A stretch of DNA of 64,000 bases from positions 1-64,000 of the forward strand of contig NZ_JPWA01000011.1 in NCBI RefSeq assembly GCF_003326475.1. The letters are read 5' to 3'. The stretch's first letter is position 1. Each line of letters begins with the position of its first letter. The notes beneath the pieces are model-generated. The model was not told where the DNA came from, did no database searches, and saw nothing but the letters and a program-made list of their open reading frames with translations. Of this stretch, positions 1 through 7,498 are shown piece by piece. This DNA is from Thalassospira xianhensis MCCC 1A02616 (GTDB lineage: Bacteria; Pseudomonadota; Alphaproteobacteria; Rhodospirillales; Thalassospiraceae). A program made the translations under genes and the position numbers.

Positions 1-2
1 AG

Positions 3-245
3 GCTGGGGGCGTCTCGTGGCTGGTGGAAGCACGGGATTTGTCCGGCGTTGCCCGAAGCCCAGCATCGCTGGAAGTCGCCGTGGCGTGGGCCGTGAGCCT
101 GATGGTCGTCTGTGGGACCCCAGGTTTGTTCGGGCTTCGTCAGTTGCGGGATGTCCGGTTTGGGGTTGGGTATTCTGCTATTGTCGCCATCATGCTTCCG
201 TGGTCATTGGGGGGAAACGGGGCAATGGAAGCATTACCCGTTTGA
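3..245 (+). CDS. Possible C-terminal end of a membrane protein (partial)
   Basis: An open frame runs in from the left edge and stops at 243-245. Its 80 residues include two hydrophobic stretches (about residues 28-46 and 54-68) separated by a basic segment, which would fit the last transmembrane helices of a membrane protein. It would converge on thpR with a 12-bp tail overlap. The neighbouring frame is also open but very Arg-rich, so it looks like a shadow. No family was recognised. This could be chance, since the real upstream gene lies outside the window. Confidence 0.3.
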   Translation, partial: AGGVSWLVEARDLSGVARSPASLEVAVAWAVSLMVVCGTPGLFGLRQLRDVRFGVGYSAIVAIMLPWSLGGNGAMEALPV

Positions 246-779
246 TCCGTTATAAGCCGCGACCACCCGGAATTCGGGGCCATCGACGGTTGAGTGGCTT
301 TCGTAGAGGCAGAAGCGGTCGATGGTGAAGCTGCGGGAGGTCAGGCCGATATTGTCGGCCACCGCCTGTTCGACGGTCGCACGGGCGGCGTCGCGGTTAC
401 GACCAAGGGTGATGTGCGGGTTGAATTTGCGCATATCCATGTCCGGGCATTCTTCGAGCCGTAGCAATGCCTTTTCCACGCGGTTTGCAAGACTGTGCAA
501 TGCCGGTTGATCGGCGACACCGGCCCAGAAAATGCGCAGTTTGCGGGCGGATGCGAAGATGCCAAGGCCCTGCACGCGAAGATCGAAGGGTTCGAACGGG
601 AGTTCGGACAGGGCCGCATCGATTTCTTTGGCCAGACCGGGATCGACATTGCCGATGAATTTCAGCGTGATGTGCATGTTTTCCGGGGTCTGAGCATCAA
701 GCCCCCGGATCCCGCGCGCCAACGGGTAAAGATCGTCGGCAATATCAGCCGGGATTTCGACGCCAACAAACAAACGCAT
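234..779 (-). CDS. thpR: RNA 2',3'-cyclic phosphodiesterase (2'-5' RNA ligase family)
   Basis: This 181-residue protein belongs to the 2H phosphoesterase superfamily, which opens 2',3'-cyclic phosphate RNA ends and in vitro joins tRNA halves. The two diagnostic HxTL motifs are present, His36-Ile-Thr38-Leu and His122-Ile-Thr124-Leu, spaced as expected for the two lobes of the active site. The N-terminus MRLFVGVEIP is typical of the family and supports the ATG at 779. The ribosome site is weak. It is probably cytoplasmic and monocistronic, on the same strand as the following pirin and reductase genes. The physiological substrate is unknown in most bacteria. Confidence 0.93.
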   Translation of the reverse strand: MRLFVGVEIPADIADDLYPLARGIRGLDAQTPENMHITLKFIGNVDPGLAKEIDAALSELPFEPFDLRVQGLGIFASARKLRIFWAGVADQPALHSLANRVEKALLRLEECPDMDMRKFNPHITLGRNRDAARATVEQAVADNIGLTSRSFTIDRFCLYESHSTVDGPEFRVVAAYNGSNG

Positions 780-840
780 ATTCGGAACTCACGCACGACA
801 ATCTGGCAGATGGGGATTTGAGTGGGCGACCGCCTGGTAT

Positions 841-1707
841 TTATCCGGTCGAACGGCCCGGAAGCGGGATGATGTCATCCTCGCCCGGGATTTGCGGGAA
901 GCGGCCCGCGGCCCAGTCCGCCTTGGCCTTATCAATCCGTTCCTTGGAACTGGAAACGAAGTTCCACCAGATATGGCGATAGCCGACCGGCAATCCGCCG
1001 AGCAGCATCACGCGGCAATCGGATTGGGCGACGATATCGGGAATTTCTTCGGGCGGGACATAAATGAAGTTTTCCGGTTCATACAGGTCGCCGTCGATGC
1101 GCAGGTTGCCGGAAACAACATAAAGGGCGGCTTCCTGATTTTCACCGGGCAGCAGAAGCTGCGCGCCGGCATCCATGCGGACATCAAGATAAAACAGCTT
1201 GGACTTGACCGGAACCGGCGCGGTTTTGCCAAATGCCTCGCCCGCGATCAGGCGCATATGCAAACCGGCATCATCAATGACCGGCAGGTCATCCCTGGCG
1301 ATATGGAAAAATTCCGGATCGGATTCTTCTTCGTCTTCGGGGAGGGCTGCCCACAATTGCAGGCCATCGAGTTTATGATGGCTGTTGCGCACCGCATCGG
1401 TTTCGCGTTCGGAATGGGTGATGCCGCGCCCGGCACTCATCCAGTTCAGATCGCCCGGCTGGATTTCAAGAAGGCTTCCAAGGCTGTCATGATGGCGGAT
1501 CGCACCTTCGAAAAGATAGGTGACGGTGGCAAGGCCGACATGGGGATGCGGGGCAACGTCAACACCCTGCCCCGGTTCGAACGATGCCGGTCCCATGCGA
1601 TCAAAAAACACAAACGGACCGACAGACCGGACATCCCGATGTGGCAGGACGCGGCGCACGGACAGGGGACCAAGATTGGCTTCCTTGCCTGAGATCAAGA
1701 TGGACAT
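841..1707 (-). CDS. Pirin family protein
   Basis: A bicupin pirin of 288 residues. The N-terminal cupin carries the metal site: His54 and His56 in the HPHVGLATVTYL segment, then His98 and Glu100 in GRGITHSE, matching the four iron ligands of human pirin and E. coli YhhW. Bacterial pirins are cytoplasmic, and some have quercetinase activity or bind dehydrogenase subunits; the role here cannot be told from sequence. A strong AAGGAGG ribosome site lies 7 nt before the ATG at 1707. The gene lies 50 bp downstream of the aldo-keto reductase stop, so the two may be co-transcribed. Confidence 0.92.
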   Translation of the reverse strand: MSILISGKEANLGPLSVRRVLPHRDVRSVGPFVFFDRMGPASFEPGQGVDVAPHPHVGLATVTYLFEGAIRHHDSLGSLLEIQPGDLNWMSAGRGITHSERETDAVRNSHHKLDGLQLWAALPEDEEESDPEFFHIARDDLPVIDDAGLHMRLIAGEAFGKTAPVPVKSKLFYLDVRMDAGAQLLLPGENQEAALYVVSGNLRIDGDLYEPENFIYVPPEEIPDIVAQSDCRVMLLGGLPVGYRHIWWNFVSSSKERIDKAKADWAAGRFPQIPGEDDIIPLPGRSTG

Positions 1708-1757
1708 GCGCCGCCTCCTTCTAAATGTTCTTCAGACTAATCTGGTTTCTTCCTGCC

Positions 1758-2798
1758 TTACGGGCAAGGGTTCGGCCAGGTGGTCTGGATTTTCTCGATC
1801 TCGGCCAGAACGTCGTCGGACAGTTCGACATAGGCAGAGCCGATATTGGATTTGAGCTGTTCCATGCTGGTCGCGCCAATGATGTTGGCGGTCAGGAACG
1901 GGCGGGTATTGACGTAAGCCAGTGCCATCTGTGCGGGATCAAGCCCGTTATCCTTGGCGAGTTTGACATAGGCCATTGTGGCCTTGATGCCATTTTCCGT
2001 CAGGTAACGGCCGAAATATTGCGGCCAGATGGTTGTCCGCGCGCCTTTCGGGCGGGCCCCGCCAATATATTTGCCCGACAATGCCCCACCGCCCAACGGC
2101 GAATACGCCAGAAGACCGGCATCTTCGCGGATCGAGCATTCGGCCAGACCGACTTCATAGGTGCGGTTCAAAAGCCCATATGGGTTCTGCACCGAAACCA
2201 CACGCGGCCAGCCTTTTTTCTCGGCCAGTTCAAGGAACTTCATCAAGCCCCACGGGGTTTCGTTCGACAGGCCGATATGGCGGATTTTGCCCGCCTGTAC
2301 GAGGTCATGCAGGGCTTCGAGGGATTCCTCGATCGGGGTGAATTCCTCGTTCGCGTCATGGACGTAACCGAGTTTGCCAAAGAAGTTGGAATTCCGGTCC
2401 GGCCAATGGAGCTGATAGATATCGACATAGTCGGTTTTGAGGCGCTTGAGCGAACCGTCAATCGCCTCGTTGATCTGCGCACGGGTCAGGCGCGGACCAC
2501 CCCGGACATAGGGAAAACGTTCGGCCGGGCCGACAATCTTGGTGGCGATCACCAAATCATCGCGGCGGCCGCGTTTTTCAAGCCAGTTGCCGATGATGGT
2601 TTCGGTTTTGGTGAAGGTTTCTTCCATCGCCGGAACCGGATACATTTCGGCGGTATCGATGAAATTGACTTCGTTACTGGTGGCGTAGTCAAGCTGTTCG
2701 AAAGCTTCGTCCTGGCTGTTCTGCTGGCCCCAGGTCATGGTGCCCAGGCAAATGACACTGACATTGATGTCAGTTCGTCCCAATCGACGATATTCCAT
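1758..2798 (-). CDS. tas: NADP-dependent aldo-keto reductase, Tas type
   Basis: A 346-residue (beta/alpha)8 aldo-keto reductase of the Tas/YajO branch. The catalytic tetrad is visible: Asp48 (in NFIDTAE), Tyr53, Lys87 (in VIATK) and His131 (in YQLHWPDR). The insertion around residues 92-110 and the loop after the active-site His resemble E. coli Tas, a reductase of unclear natural substrate. The start ATG at 2798 follows an AAGGGG ribosome site about 10 nt upstream. It precedes the pirin gene on the same strand. The specific carbonyl substrate cannot be assigned. Confidence 0.91.
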   Translation of the reverse strand: MEYRRLGRTDINVSVICLGTMTWGQQNSQDEAFEQLDYATSNEVNFIDTAEMYPVPAMEETFTKTETIIGNWLEKRGRRDDLVIATKIVGPAERFPYVRGGPRLTRAQINEAIDGSLKRLKTDYVDIYQLHWPDRNSNFFGKLGYVHDANEEFTPIEESLEALHDLVQAGKIRHIGLSNETPWGLMKFLELAEKKGWPRVVSVQNPYGLLNRTYEVGLAECSIREDAGLLAYSPLGGGALSGKYIGGARPKGARTTIWPQYFGRYLTENGIKATMAYVKLAKDNGLDPAQMALAYVNTRPFLTANIIGATSMEQLKSNIGSAYVELSDDVLAEIEKIQTTWPNPCP

Positions 2799-2942
2799 AG
2801 ATCAATCCCCTTTTGCGCCCTGATTGGGCGCACTTTATTTTCAATGGTATGAATATATCCCGGTCGCGGAGTGATGAAAGCTTTTAGCGCGAGTTTTCTT
2901 GCAACATCATGGAATTGCAATGAATTTTCGACGCATTCGACC

Positions 2943-4061
2943 CTAGATGAACAGGGTCAGAACCCCGGTATAGCTGTAAAAGCGATCATTGCAGACCTCG
3001 CCACTGCCGTAAAATCCGGTGAGCGGCAGATCACCGATTTCATCGCGGATGATCATCATTTCGCGGCTTTCGGTGCCAAACAGATGCGGCCCGCGGGCGA
3101 CACAACTGCAATAAAGCGCACCACGCGGTTTGCCCGGCAGGCGTTTTTGCAAATCAGCCAGCATGCGGCGCAGATCCTGTTCGGCGGCAACACCGTCACG
3201 CCGGACAAAACGGATGGTATCGCCCACCTGCACATCACCACTGATGGCCATCAGATTGTTGTGCGGATCGACCCCCATCAGGTTGCGGACAACAAAATCG
3301 CCGGTGTCCGACCCCGGCACCATCAGGGCAACGTGATAGCGGCCCGAGGCGATGGAATGCTCGCTGCCATCGGCTTCCATTTCCGATTTGAAAACGTCGA
3401 GTGCCGGGCGGTCATCAAGGGTGGCGATAATTCCTTCGCGTCCCTCGGTCACGCGATGCACCGGCCCGACCGGGGTGCAGGCCTGACTGATGCCGACCTG
3501 TACCATTGTTTTGCCGGCAAACAGAACGCCCGACAGACCACCATTGACGACCCTGTCGGCAATTTGCGGGGCACCGCGTTCGCCCGATGCAATACCGCCC
3601 ACCAGATAGGTTGAGCCCATGCGTGCCAGTTCGGACAGTGTTGCGAGACTTTCCGGGGCCGCCGGATCACCATGGACAAGACCAAAGATCGGTTGCAGGC
3701 GATCAATCGCGCGCTGCAATTCCGGCGCGTCAAGATCGGCATCGGTTTTAAGCGGTTCGAAAATATGGAAATCGTCCGGGTCGATCTGGGCGACCATCAC
3801 GGAGGCCGCCGGAACGCCGAAATAGGCCCGGCCTGATCCGCAGACGCCAATCCCGACGGTGCCAACCCAGTGTTCAAGCGACAGGCGGGAGCGCAGGAAA
3901 GTCAGGATGCTGCCGAGATCGGCGGCCAGTGCCTCGGACACATATAAAAAAGCCAGTGCCTGTTGCGGCAATGGCTGTGTTTGCAATTGATCGGCCAGTT
4001 CGGTGGCGACTGCTGCCCAATTTTCCCCGCTGGCATGTGCCGCATGAAATTCAGCCGTCAT
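2943..4061 (-). CDS. FIST N- and C-domain signal-sensing protein
   Basis: A 372-residue soluble protein that I place in the FIST family (F-box and intracellular signal transduction). It has an N-terminal FIST domain of roughly residues 30-220, with the glycine-rich VGTVGIGVCGSG segment, and a FIST_C domain in the last about 140 residues ending in FYGSGE and a YSYTGVLTLF tail. FIST domains are proposed small-ligand sensors and are usually fused to or sited beside chemotaxis or GGDEF proteins. No such partner is adjacent here. A CGGGAGA ribosome site lies 5 nt before the ATG. Function is unknown. Confidence 0.85.
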   Translation of the reverse strand: MTAEFHAAHASGENWAAVATELADQLQTQPLPQQALAFLYVSEALAADLGSILTFLRSRLSLEHWVGTVGIGVCGSGRAYFGVPAASVMVAQIDPDDFHIFEPLKTDADLDAPELQRAIDRLQPIFGLVHGDPAAPESLATLSELARMGSTYLVGGIASGERGAPQIADRVVNGGLSGVLFAGKTMVQVGISQACTPVGPVHRVTEGREGIIATLDDRPALDVFKSEMEADGSEHSIASGRYHVALMVPGSDTGDFVVRNLMGVDPHNNLMAISGDVQVGDTIRFVRRDGVAAEQDLRRMLADLQKRLPGKPRGALYCSCVARGPHLFGTESREMMIIRDEIGDLPLTGFYGSGEVCNDRFYSYTGVLTLFI

Positions 4062-4214
4062 GCATTCTCCCGCTTTTTGAAAACCTGCCTGATGATGTGG
4101 CGGTCCGTTTTCTTGGTCTTTTGGTTATCCAAGCTCTATCTAAGCATTCGGGGGGGCCATTCACAATGGGCTGACTAAAGATTTCATTCCCACTTTGGTA
4201 AAGCCTGTAACCTG

Positions 4215-4916
4215 TCAGGCAATATGTCGGCGCAACAGGTCCATGGCGGCATTAAGCTGTGTCATGCGTTGATGCGATCCATAATTGCTGTCGGGGTGGT
4301 GGATGGCGGCCAGAACGCGATATTTGGCGCGGATCGACTTTATGTCGGGCCGGGCATTGGGCGCAAAGCCCATGACATGCAGGGCTTCGTTAAAGGTTGT
4401 GACCCCGCGATCAAGTGGTTCGAACGCCAGATTATCGACGATGGCGCGCAGACGTTCGAGTTCCTCGCGCGATTGCAGAAGTTCGACCGGTGGCTCGTGC
4501 TGCCGCTTTTTCATCGCGTGGGCTTCTTCAAGCGCCTTGCGTTCGGCGGCAAGGATATCGGCCTTTTCAACGCGCATCTTGACCTCGCCCTTGTCAAAAT
4601 GAAGCGCCATGTTGAGCGCCTTGCGCACCGCGATGATCGAATGCCCCGGTGGCAAACGCAATTGCAGCCTTGGTTTGCGCCGCCAGGGGCGGCCTTCGGC
4701 GGGGCCGGATTTCAGGACGATGGTTTCACGATCACCGGGGGGCGGATCACCCGGATCCTCGTAATCCTCAATCGCGCCCTGGGGCACAATCAGCATGACG
4801 GAACGCGCCAGATCGGCGGCATTCACACCGCGCTTGGTCGCCAGCGCCAGAACGGCATCACGGAAAACCGATGAACACGGAATGGTATAGGATTGTTTGA
4901 CGGATTGTGTTGCCAT
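4215..4916 (-). CDS. J-motif protein with unusual N-terminal region
   Basis: A 233-residue protein whose last about 60 residues look like a J domain. A helix with IRAKYRVLAAIHHPD carries the HPD signature (His207-Pro-Asp209) needed to stimulate DnaK, followed by a helix with LNAAMDLLRR. The J domain is at the C-terminus rather than the N-terminus. Residues 10-45 have a pattern that could be a small helix pair, then a proline- and charge-rich linker (about 55-90). No zinc-finger or substrate-binding DnaJ domains are present, so a specialised DnaK co-chaperone is inferred. The ATG at 4916 follows an AAGGGG ribosome site. Confidence 0.72.
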   Translation of the reverse strand: MATQSVKQSYTIPCSSVFRDAVLALATKRGVNAADLARSVMLIVPQGAIEDYEDPGDPPPGDRETIVLKSGPAEGRPWRRKPRLQLRLPPGHSIIAVRKALNMALHFDKGEVKMRVEKADILAAERKALEEAHAMKKRQHEPPVELLQSREELERLRAIVDNLAFEPLDRGVTTFNEALHVMGFAPNARPDIKSIRAKYRVLAAIHHPDSNYGSHQRMTQLNAAMDLLRRHIA

Positions 4917-5381
4917 CGCCCCTTATCGCCCCCTGCCCTATTTTTAGATGTAAAATCAGCCTGTTAGATGACGCTTTCAGATATTGCCGCTCGTGAAACT
5001 GCCTGTTGAGGCAAAGTGTAGCGGTCGGGGACTCGGCCTGCAACTGCGTTTGTAGGCAAAATTGAATCGCTTCCGATTCATCCACAGGGGAAAATCGGCG
5101 GTTTCTGTTTGATATTTTGAGAAGATGACCCAATTCAATACATTGATATTAAATGATATTTTTGGTTTTGCAGAAATTCGCCGGGCGCATCTTTGGTGTT
5201 TCATCAGCAAAAATCCGCTACGGCCTTTCGCGCACAAGGGAACGCGGCAATTTTCGGATAATTCATTGTTATAAAACGATTATACTGAATTTCCGGGAGT
5301 GCATTGCAGTTGGGTGGGCTCCCGGCATTTTCATCCATCCGGTGTGCCGGTCTGCTGTGTCGCGGTCATGCCAAAGCGTGT

Positions 5382-5645
5382 TACCTACGAATGCAGTTGC
5401 AGGTGGCAATATTCGAAACATAACCGAAAGTAAATGGTGTGTTAATTTCACACCTGATCAGGTGTTTTGAGCGGTTTTTGCCCGTTTTCGGGTCCGTTTT
5501 GATGATTTTGAACCCTCGTCCGCAACACATTAAATAATTGATTTAATTTGATTAAATTCGAATTTTCAGTTTCATCGCAATTGATCACGGCTATGGCGAC
5601 AGTATCGTTTCGGTTTGTTTTCTAATTCTATCTACGAATGTAGTT
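5382..5645. repeat. Pair of 17-bp near-identical direct repeats
   Basis: TACCTACGAATGCAGTT at 5382-5398 recurs as TATCTACGAATGTAGTT at 5629-5645, matching at 15 of 17 positions. The second copy contains the small inverted repeat CTAC-GAAT-GTAG. Both lie in the AT-rich gap and have no assigned function. They may be protein-binding sites or chance. Confidence 0.4.
5450..5465. repeat. Perfect 16-bp palindrome ACACCTGATCAGGTGT
   Basis: The sequence equals its own reverse complement over 16 bases and lies in non-coding AT-rich DNA. A dimeric regulator operator is plausible, but no adjacent regulator gene is present. Confidence 0.5.
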
Positions 5646-5768
5646 TTTTGGTTGGATTTCGACGAAATTGCCGTGCCTGCGGGGTGGTTCCACACCCGTC
5701 CGGGTGCATTTTGGGCCCCATTACCACATTGTTATTGAACGATTTTTCAGAAATTCGTCCAAAAACGA

Positions 5769-5798
5769 CAAAGGCTGTGACGGGCGTCACAGCCTTTG
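5769..5798 (-). terminator. Rho-independent terminator of tesA
   Basis: A perfect 14-bp inverted repeat (arms CAAAGGCTGTGACG and its complement, 2-nt spacer) lies 22 bp after the tesA stop. On the minus strand it is followed by TCGTTTTT. Confidence 0.85.
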
Positions 5799-5820
5799 GA
5801 TCGTCAGATGATCTGCAAAA

Positions 5821-6591
5821 TCAGGAATCGGCTTCCAGCACGTTAATCACCTGGGGCAGGATGCGTTCAACGATCACCTTGACCCCATCGGCATTGGGAT
5901 GGATGCCGTCATCCTGATTAAGGCTGGAATCGGCGGCGACCCCATCAAGGAAGAAGGGATAGAAGGCGAGCTGATATTCTGCCGCCAGTTCGGGGTAGAT
6001 TTCATTGAATTCAGCCCCGTATTCCTTGCCCATATTGGGCGGCGCCATCATTCCGGCCAGCAGAACGGCAACATCGCGATCGCGCAGTTTTCCAATGATG
6101 GCATCAAGGTTTTCGCGGGTCTGGGACGGTTCGACCCCGCGCAGCGCGTCATTGGCACCCAGTTCAAGCAACACCACATCGGGATCATCGACCAGCGCCC
6201 ATTCAAGGCGCGAAAGACCCGCAGCCGTCGTATCGCCGGAAACCGAACTGTTAACGACCTTGACGTTATGCCCGGCATCGCGAAGGGCGGCTTCAAGCCT
6301 AGGGGCAAAGCCATCCTCGTGCGACAGGCCATACCCCGCCATCAGGCTGTCGCCATAAAGCATCAGGGTTTGCGGGGCATTGTCGGCGGCATTGTCCGCT
6401 GCCTGGGCATCATGGATGCCAAGCAGGCTCATCGTGCCCATCAGAATGCCAAAGGCCAAACCCGCCGGGCGAAACAGATTCCGTGAAAGACGCCGAAACA
6501 GACCGGGCTTTTCCCGGGAAGTGAACTGGTTAACAGCCGGGTCTTGCCCGAACAGCGTATATGCCACAAATCTCACCTTATGTTTTGTCAT
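5821..6591 (-). CDS. tesA: SGNH/GDSL esterase, TesA type (arylesterase / acyl-CoA thioesterase I)
   Basis: A 256-residue periplasmic SGNH hydrolase. The blocks are GDSLMAGYG (nucleophile Ser82), the conserved Gly in the SSVSGDTT segment, GAND (Asn147), and DGIHP with Asp228 and His231. A hydrophobic segment ending HDAQA-AD looks like a signal peptide, but the ATG at 6591 gives an unusually long basic N-terminal region of about 45 residues, so an internal start is possible. The frame also extends three codons to a TTG at 6600. It is divergent from ybbA-ybbP, the same arrangement as in E. coli. Family members hydrolyse acyl-CoA, aryl esters and lysophospholipids. Confidence 0.92.
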   Translation of the reverse strand: MTKHKVRFVAYTLFGQDPAVNQFTSREKPGLFRRLSRNLFRPAGLAFGILMGTMSLLGIHDAQAADNAADNAPQTLMLYGDSLMAGYGLSHEDGFAPRLEAALRDAGHNVKVVNSSVSGDTTAAGLSRLEWALVDDPDVVLLELGANDALRGVEPSQTRENLDAIIGKLRDRDVAVLLAGMMAPPNMGKEYGAEFNEIYPELAAEYQLAFYPFFLDGVAADSSLNQDDGIHPNADGVKVIVERILPQVINVLEADS

Positions 6592-6600
6592 CTTGCACAA

Positions 6601-6644
6601 TCGGTTACCCCTTGGTTACCTGTTGGTCACCCATTGGTTACCTT
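6601..6644. repeat. Four tandem 11-bp repeats (TTGGTTACC core)
   Basis: Units start at 6601, 6612, 6623 and 6634: TCGGTTACCCC, TTGGTTACCTG, TTGGTCACCCA and TTGGTTACCTT. Each contains GGTNACC, itself a 7-bp palindrome. The period is about one DNA turn, so a protein would meet each copy on the same face. The array lies between divergent tesA and ybbA, about 107 bp before the ybbA start, and reads as a candidate operator or iteron-like site. Confidence 0.6.
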
Positions 6645-6751
6645 GAGATAAACAAGTTTGAACTCAACTTTGAACCGTCGATACTTAATTCCGTACAGTT
6701 ATTTAACCCGTTTGCCTAACCTTGCAATGCCTTAGCCCGATTGGACCTGTA

Positions 6752-7498
6752 ATGAGTGTTACCGAAACTGCCACTATCGCGGATAAAACCACGGCCACGA
6801 CCAAGGCCGGGCGTCAGCGCACCGTCGATGTTTCCGGGCTTAAGCTGAGCCTTAAGGGACCGGCGGGGATCGTTGATATCCTCAAAGGGGTCGATATCCA
6901 GATTGATGCCGGCGAACGTGTCAGCCTTGTCGGACCATCGGGGTCCGGCAAAACGTCGCTTTTGATGGTGATTGCCGGGCTGGAGCAGGCGCAGGAAGGC
7001 ACGATCAATATCTGTGGCGAGGATTTGCGCAAGCTTGATGAAGATGGTCTGGCCCTTTATCGCCGCCATCATGTCGGCATCGTGTTTCAGGACTTCCACC
7101 TTGTGCCGACCATGACCGCCCTTGAAAACGTGGCCCTTCCGATGGAGTTCGCAGGACGCAAGGATGCGTTTGAACGCGCCGAGGCGGAGCTTAAGGCCGT
7201 CGGGCTTGGTCATCGCATCGGGCATTATCCGGGGCAGTTGAGTGGTGGCGAGCAGCAGCGCGTGGCATTGGCACGTGCGCTTGCGACCGACCCGGAACTG
7301 CTTCTGGCGGACGAGCCGACCGGCAATCTTGACGGGGCCACGGGTGAAACGATCATCGAATTGCTGTTTGATCTGGCGAAACGCAAGGGTTCGACTTTGC
7401 TTCTGATTACGCATGATCCGGGGCTGGCATCGCGGTGCGACCGGTCGATCATGCTGCGCGACGGGGAAATCGTTACGCAACAGGATACCGGGGCATGA
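6752..7498 (+). CDS. ybbA: ABC transporter ATP-binding protein, YbbA/LolD type
   Basis: A 248-residue ABC ATPase. It has Walker A GPSGSGKT (61-68), the Q-loop in VFQDFHLVP, signature LSGGEQQR (163-170), and Walker B LLLADEP with Glu188, followed by the MacB/LolD-like TGNLD. The ATG at 6752 was chosen over an upstream in-frame TTG at 6722 because the intervening residues are not family-like. The stop overlaps the ybbP start as ATGA, so the two are translationally coupled and must form one transporter. In the related MacB/LolCDE group, ATP hydrolysis drives mechanotransmission to periplasmic domains rather than classic cytoplasm-to-outside transport. Confidence 0.93.
   Translation: MSVTETATIADKTTATTKAGRQRTVDVSGLKLSLKGPAGIVDILKGVDIQIDAGERVSLVGPSGSGKTSLLMVIAGLEQAQEGTINICGEDLRKLDEDGLALYRRHHVGIVFQDFHLVPTMTALENVALPMEFAGRKDAFERAEAELKAVGLGHRIGHYPGQLSGGEQQRVALARALATDPELLLADEPTGNLDGATGETIIELLFDLAKRKGSTLLLITHDPGLASRCDRSIMLRDGEIVTQQDTGA

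Larger units (their letters stand above)
4917..5768. other. Long AT-rich intergenic region with palindromes
   Basis: About 850 bp between the J-motif gene start and the tesA terminator. Short open frames exist here, but none has a convincing ribosome site or recognisable protein. The DNA is clearly more AT-rich than its surroundings. It holds a perfect 16-bp palindrome (5450-5465), a hairpin with arms CACCCG/CGGGTG (5693-5706) followed by CATTTT, and two near-copies of a 17-bp word (5382-5398 and 5629-5645). It may carry promoters, a small RNA or a decayed gene. Confidence 0.6.

Noticed and set aside
17-328. A 103-codon plus-strand frame at the left edge
   Set aside because: Very Arg/Gly-rich and runs about 95 bp into thpR on the opposite strand, so it looks like an out-of-frame shadow.
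5153-5470. 105-codon frame in the AT-rich gap
   Set aside because: No ribosome site, no family resemblance, and it ends across the 16-bp palindrome; left as non-coding.
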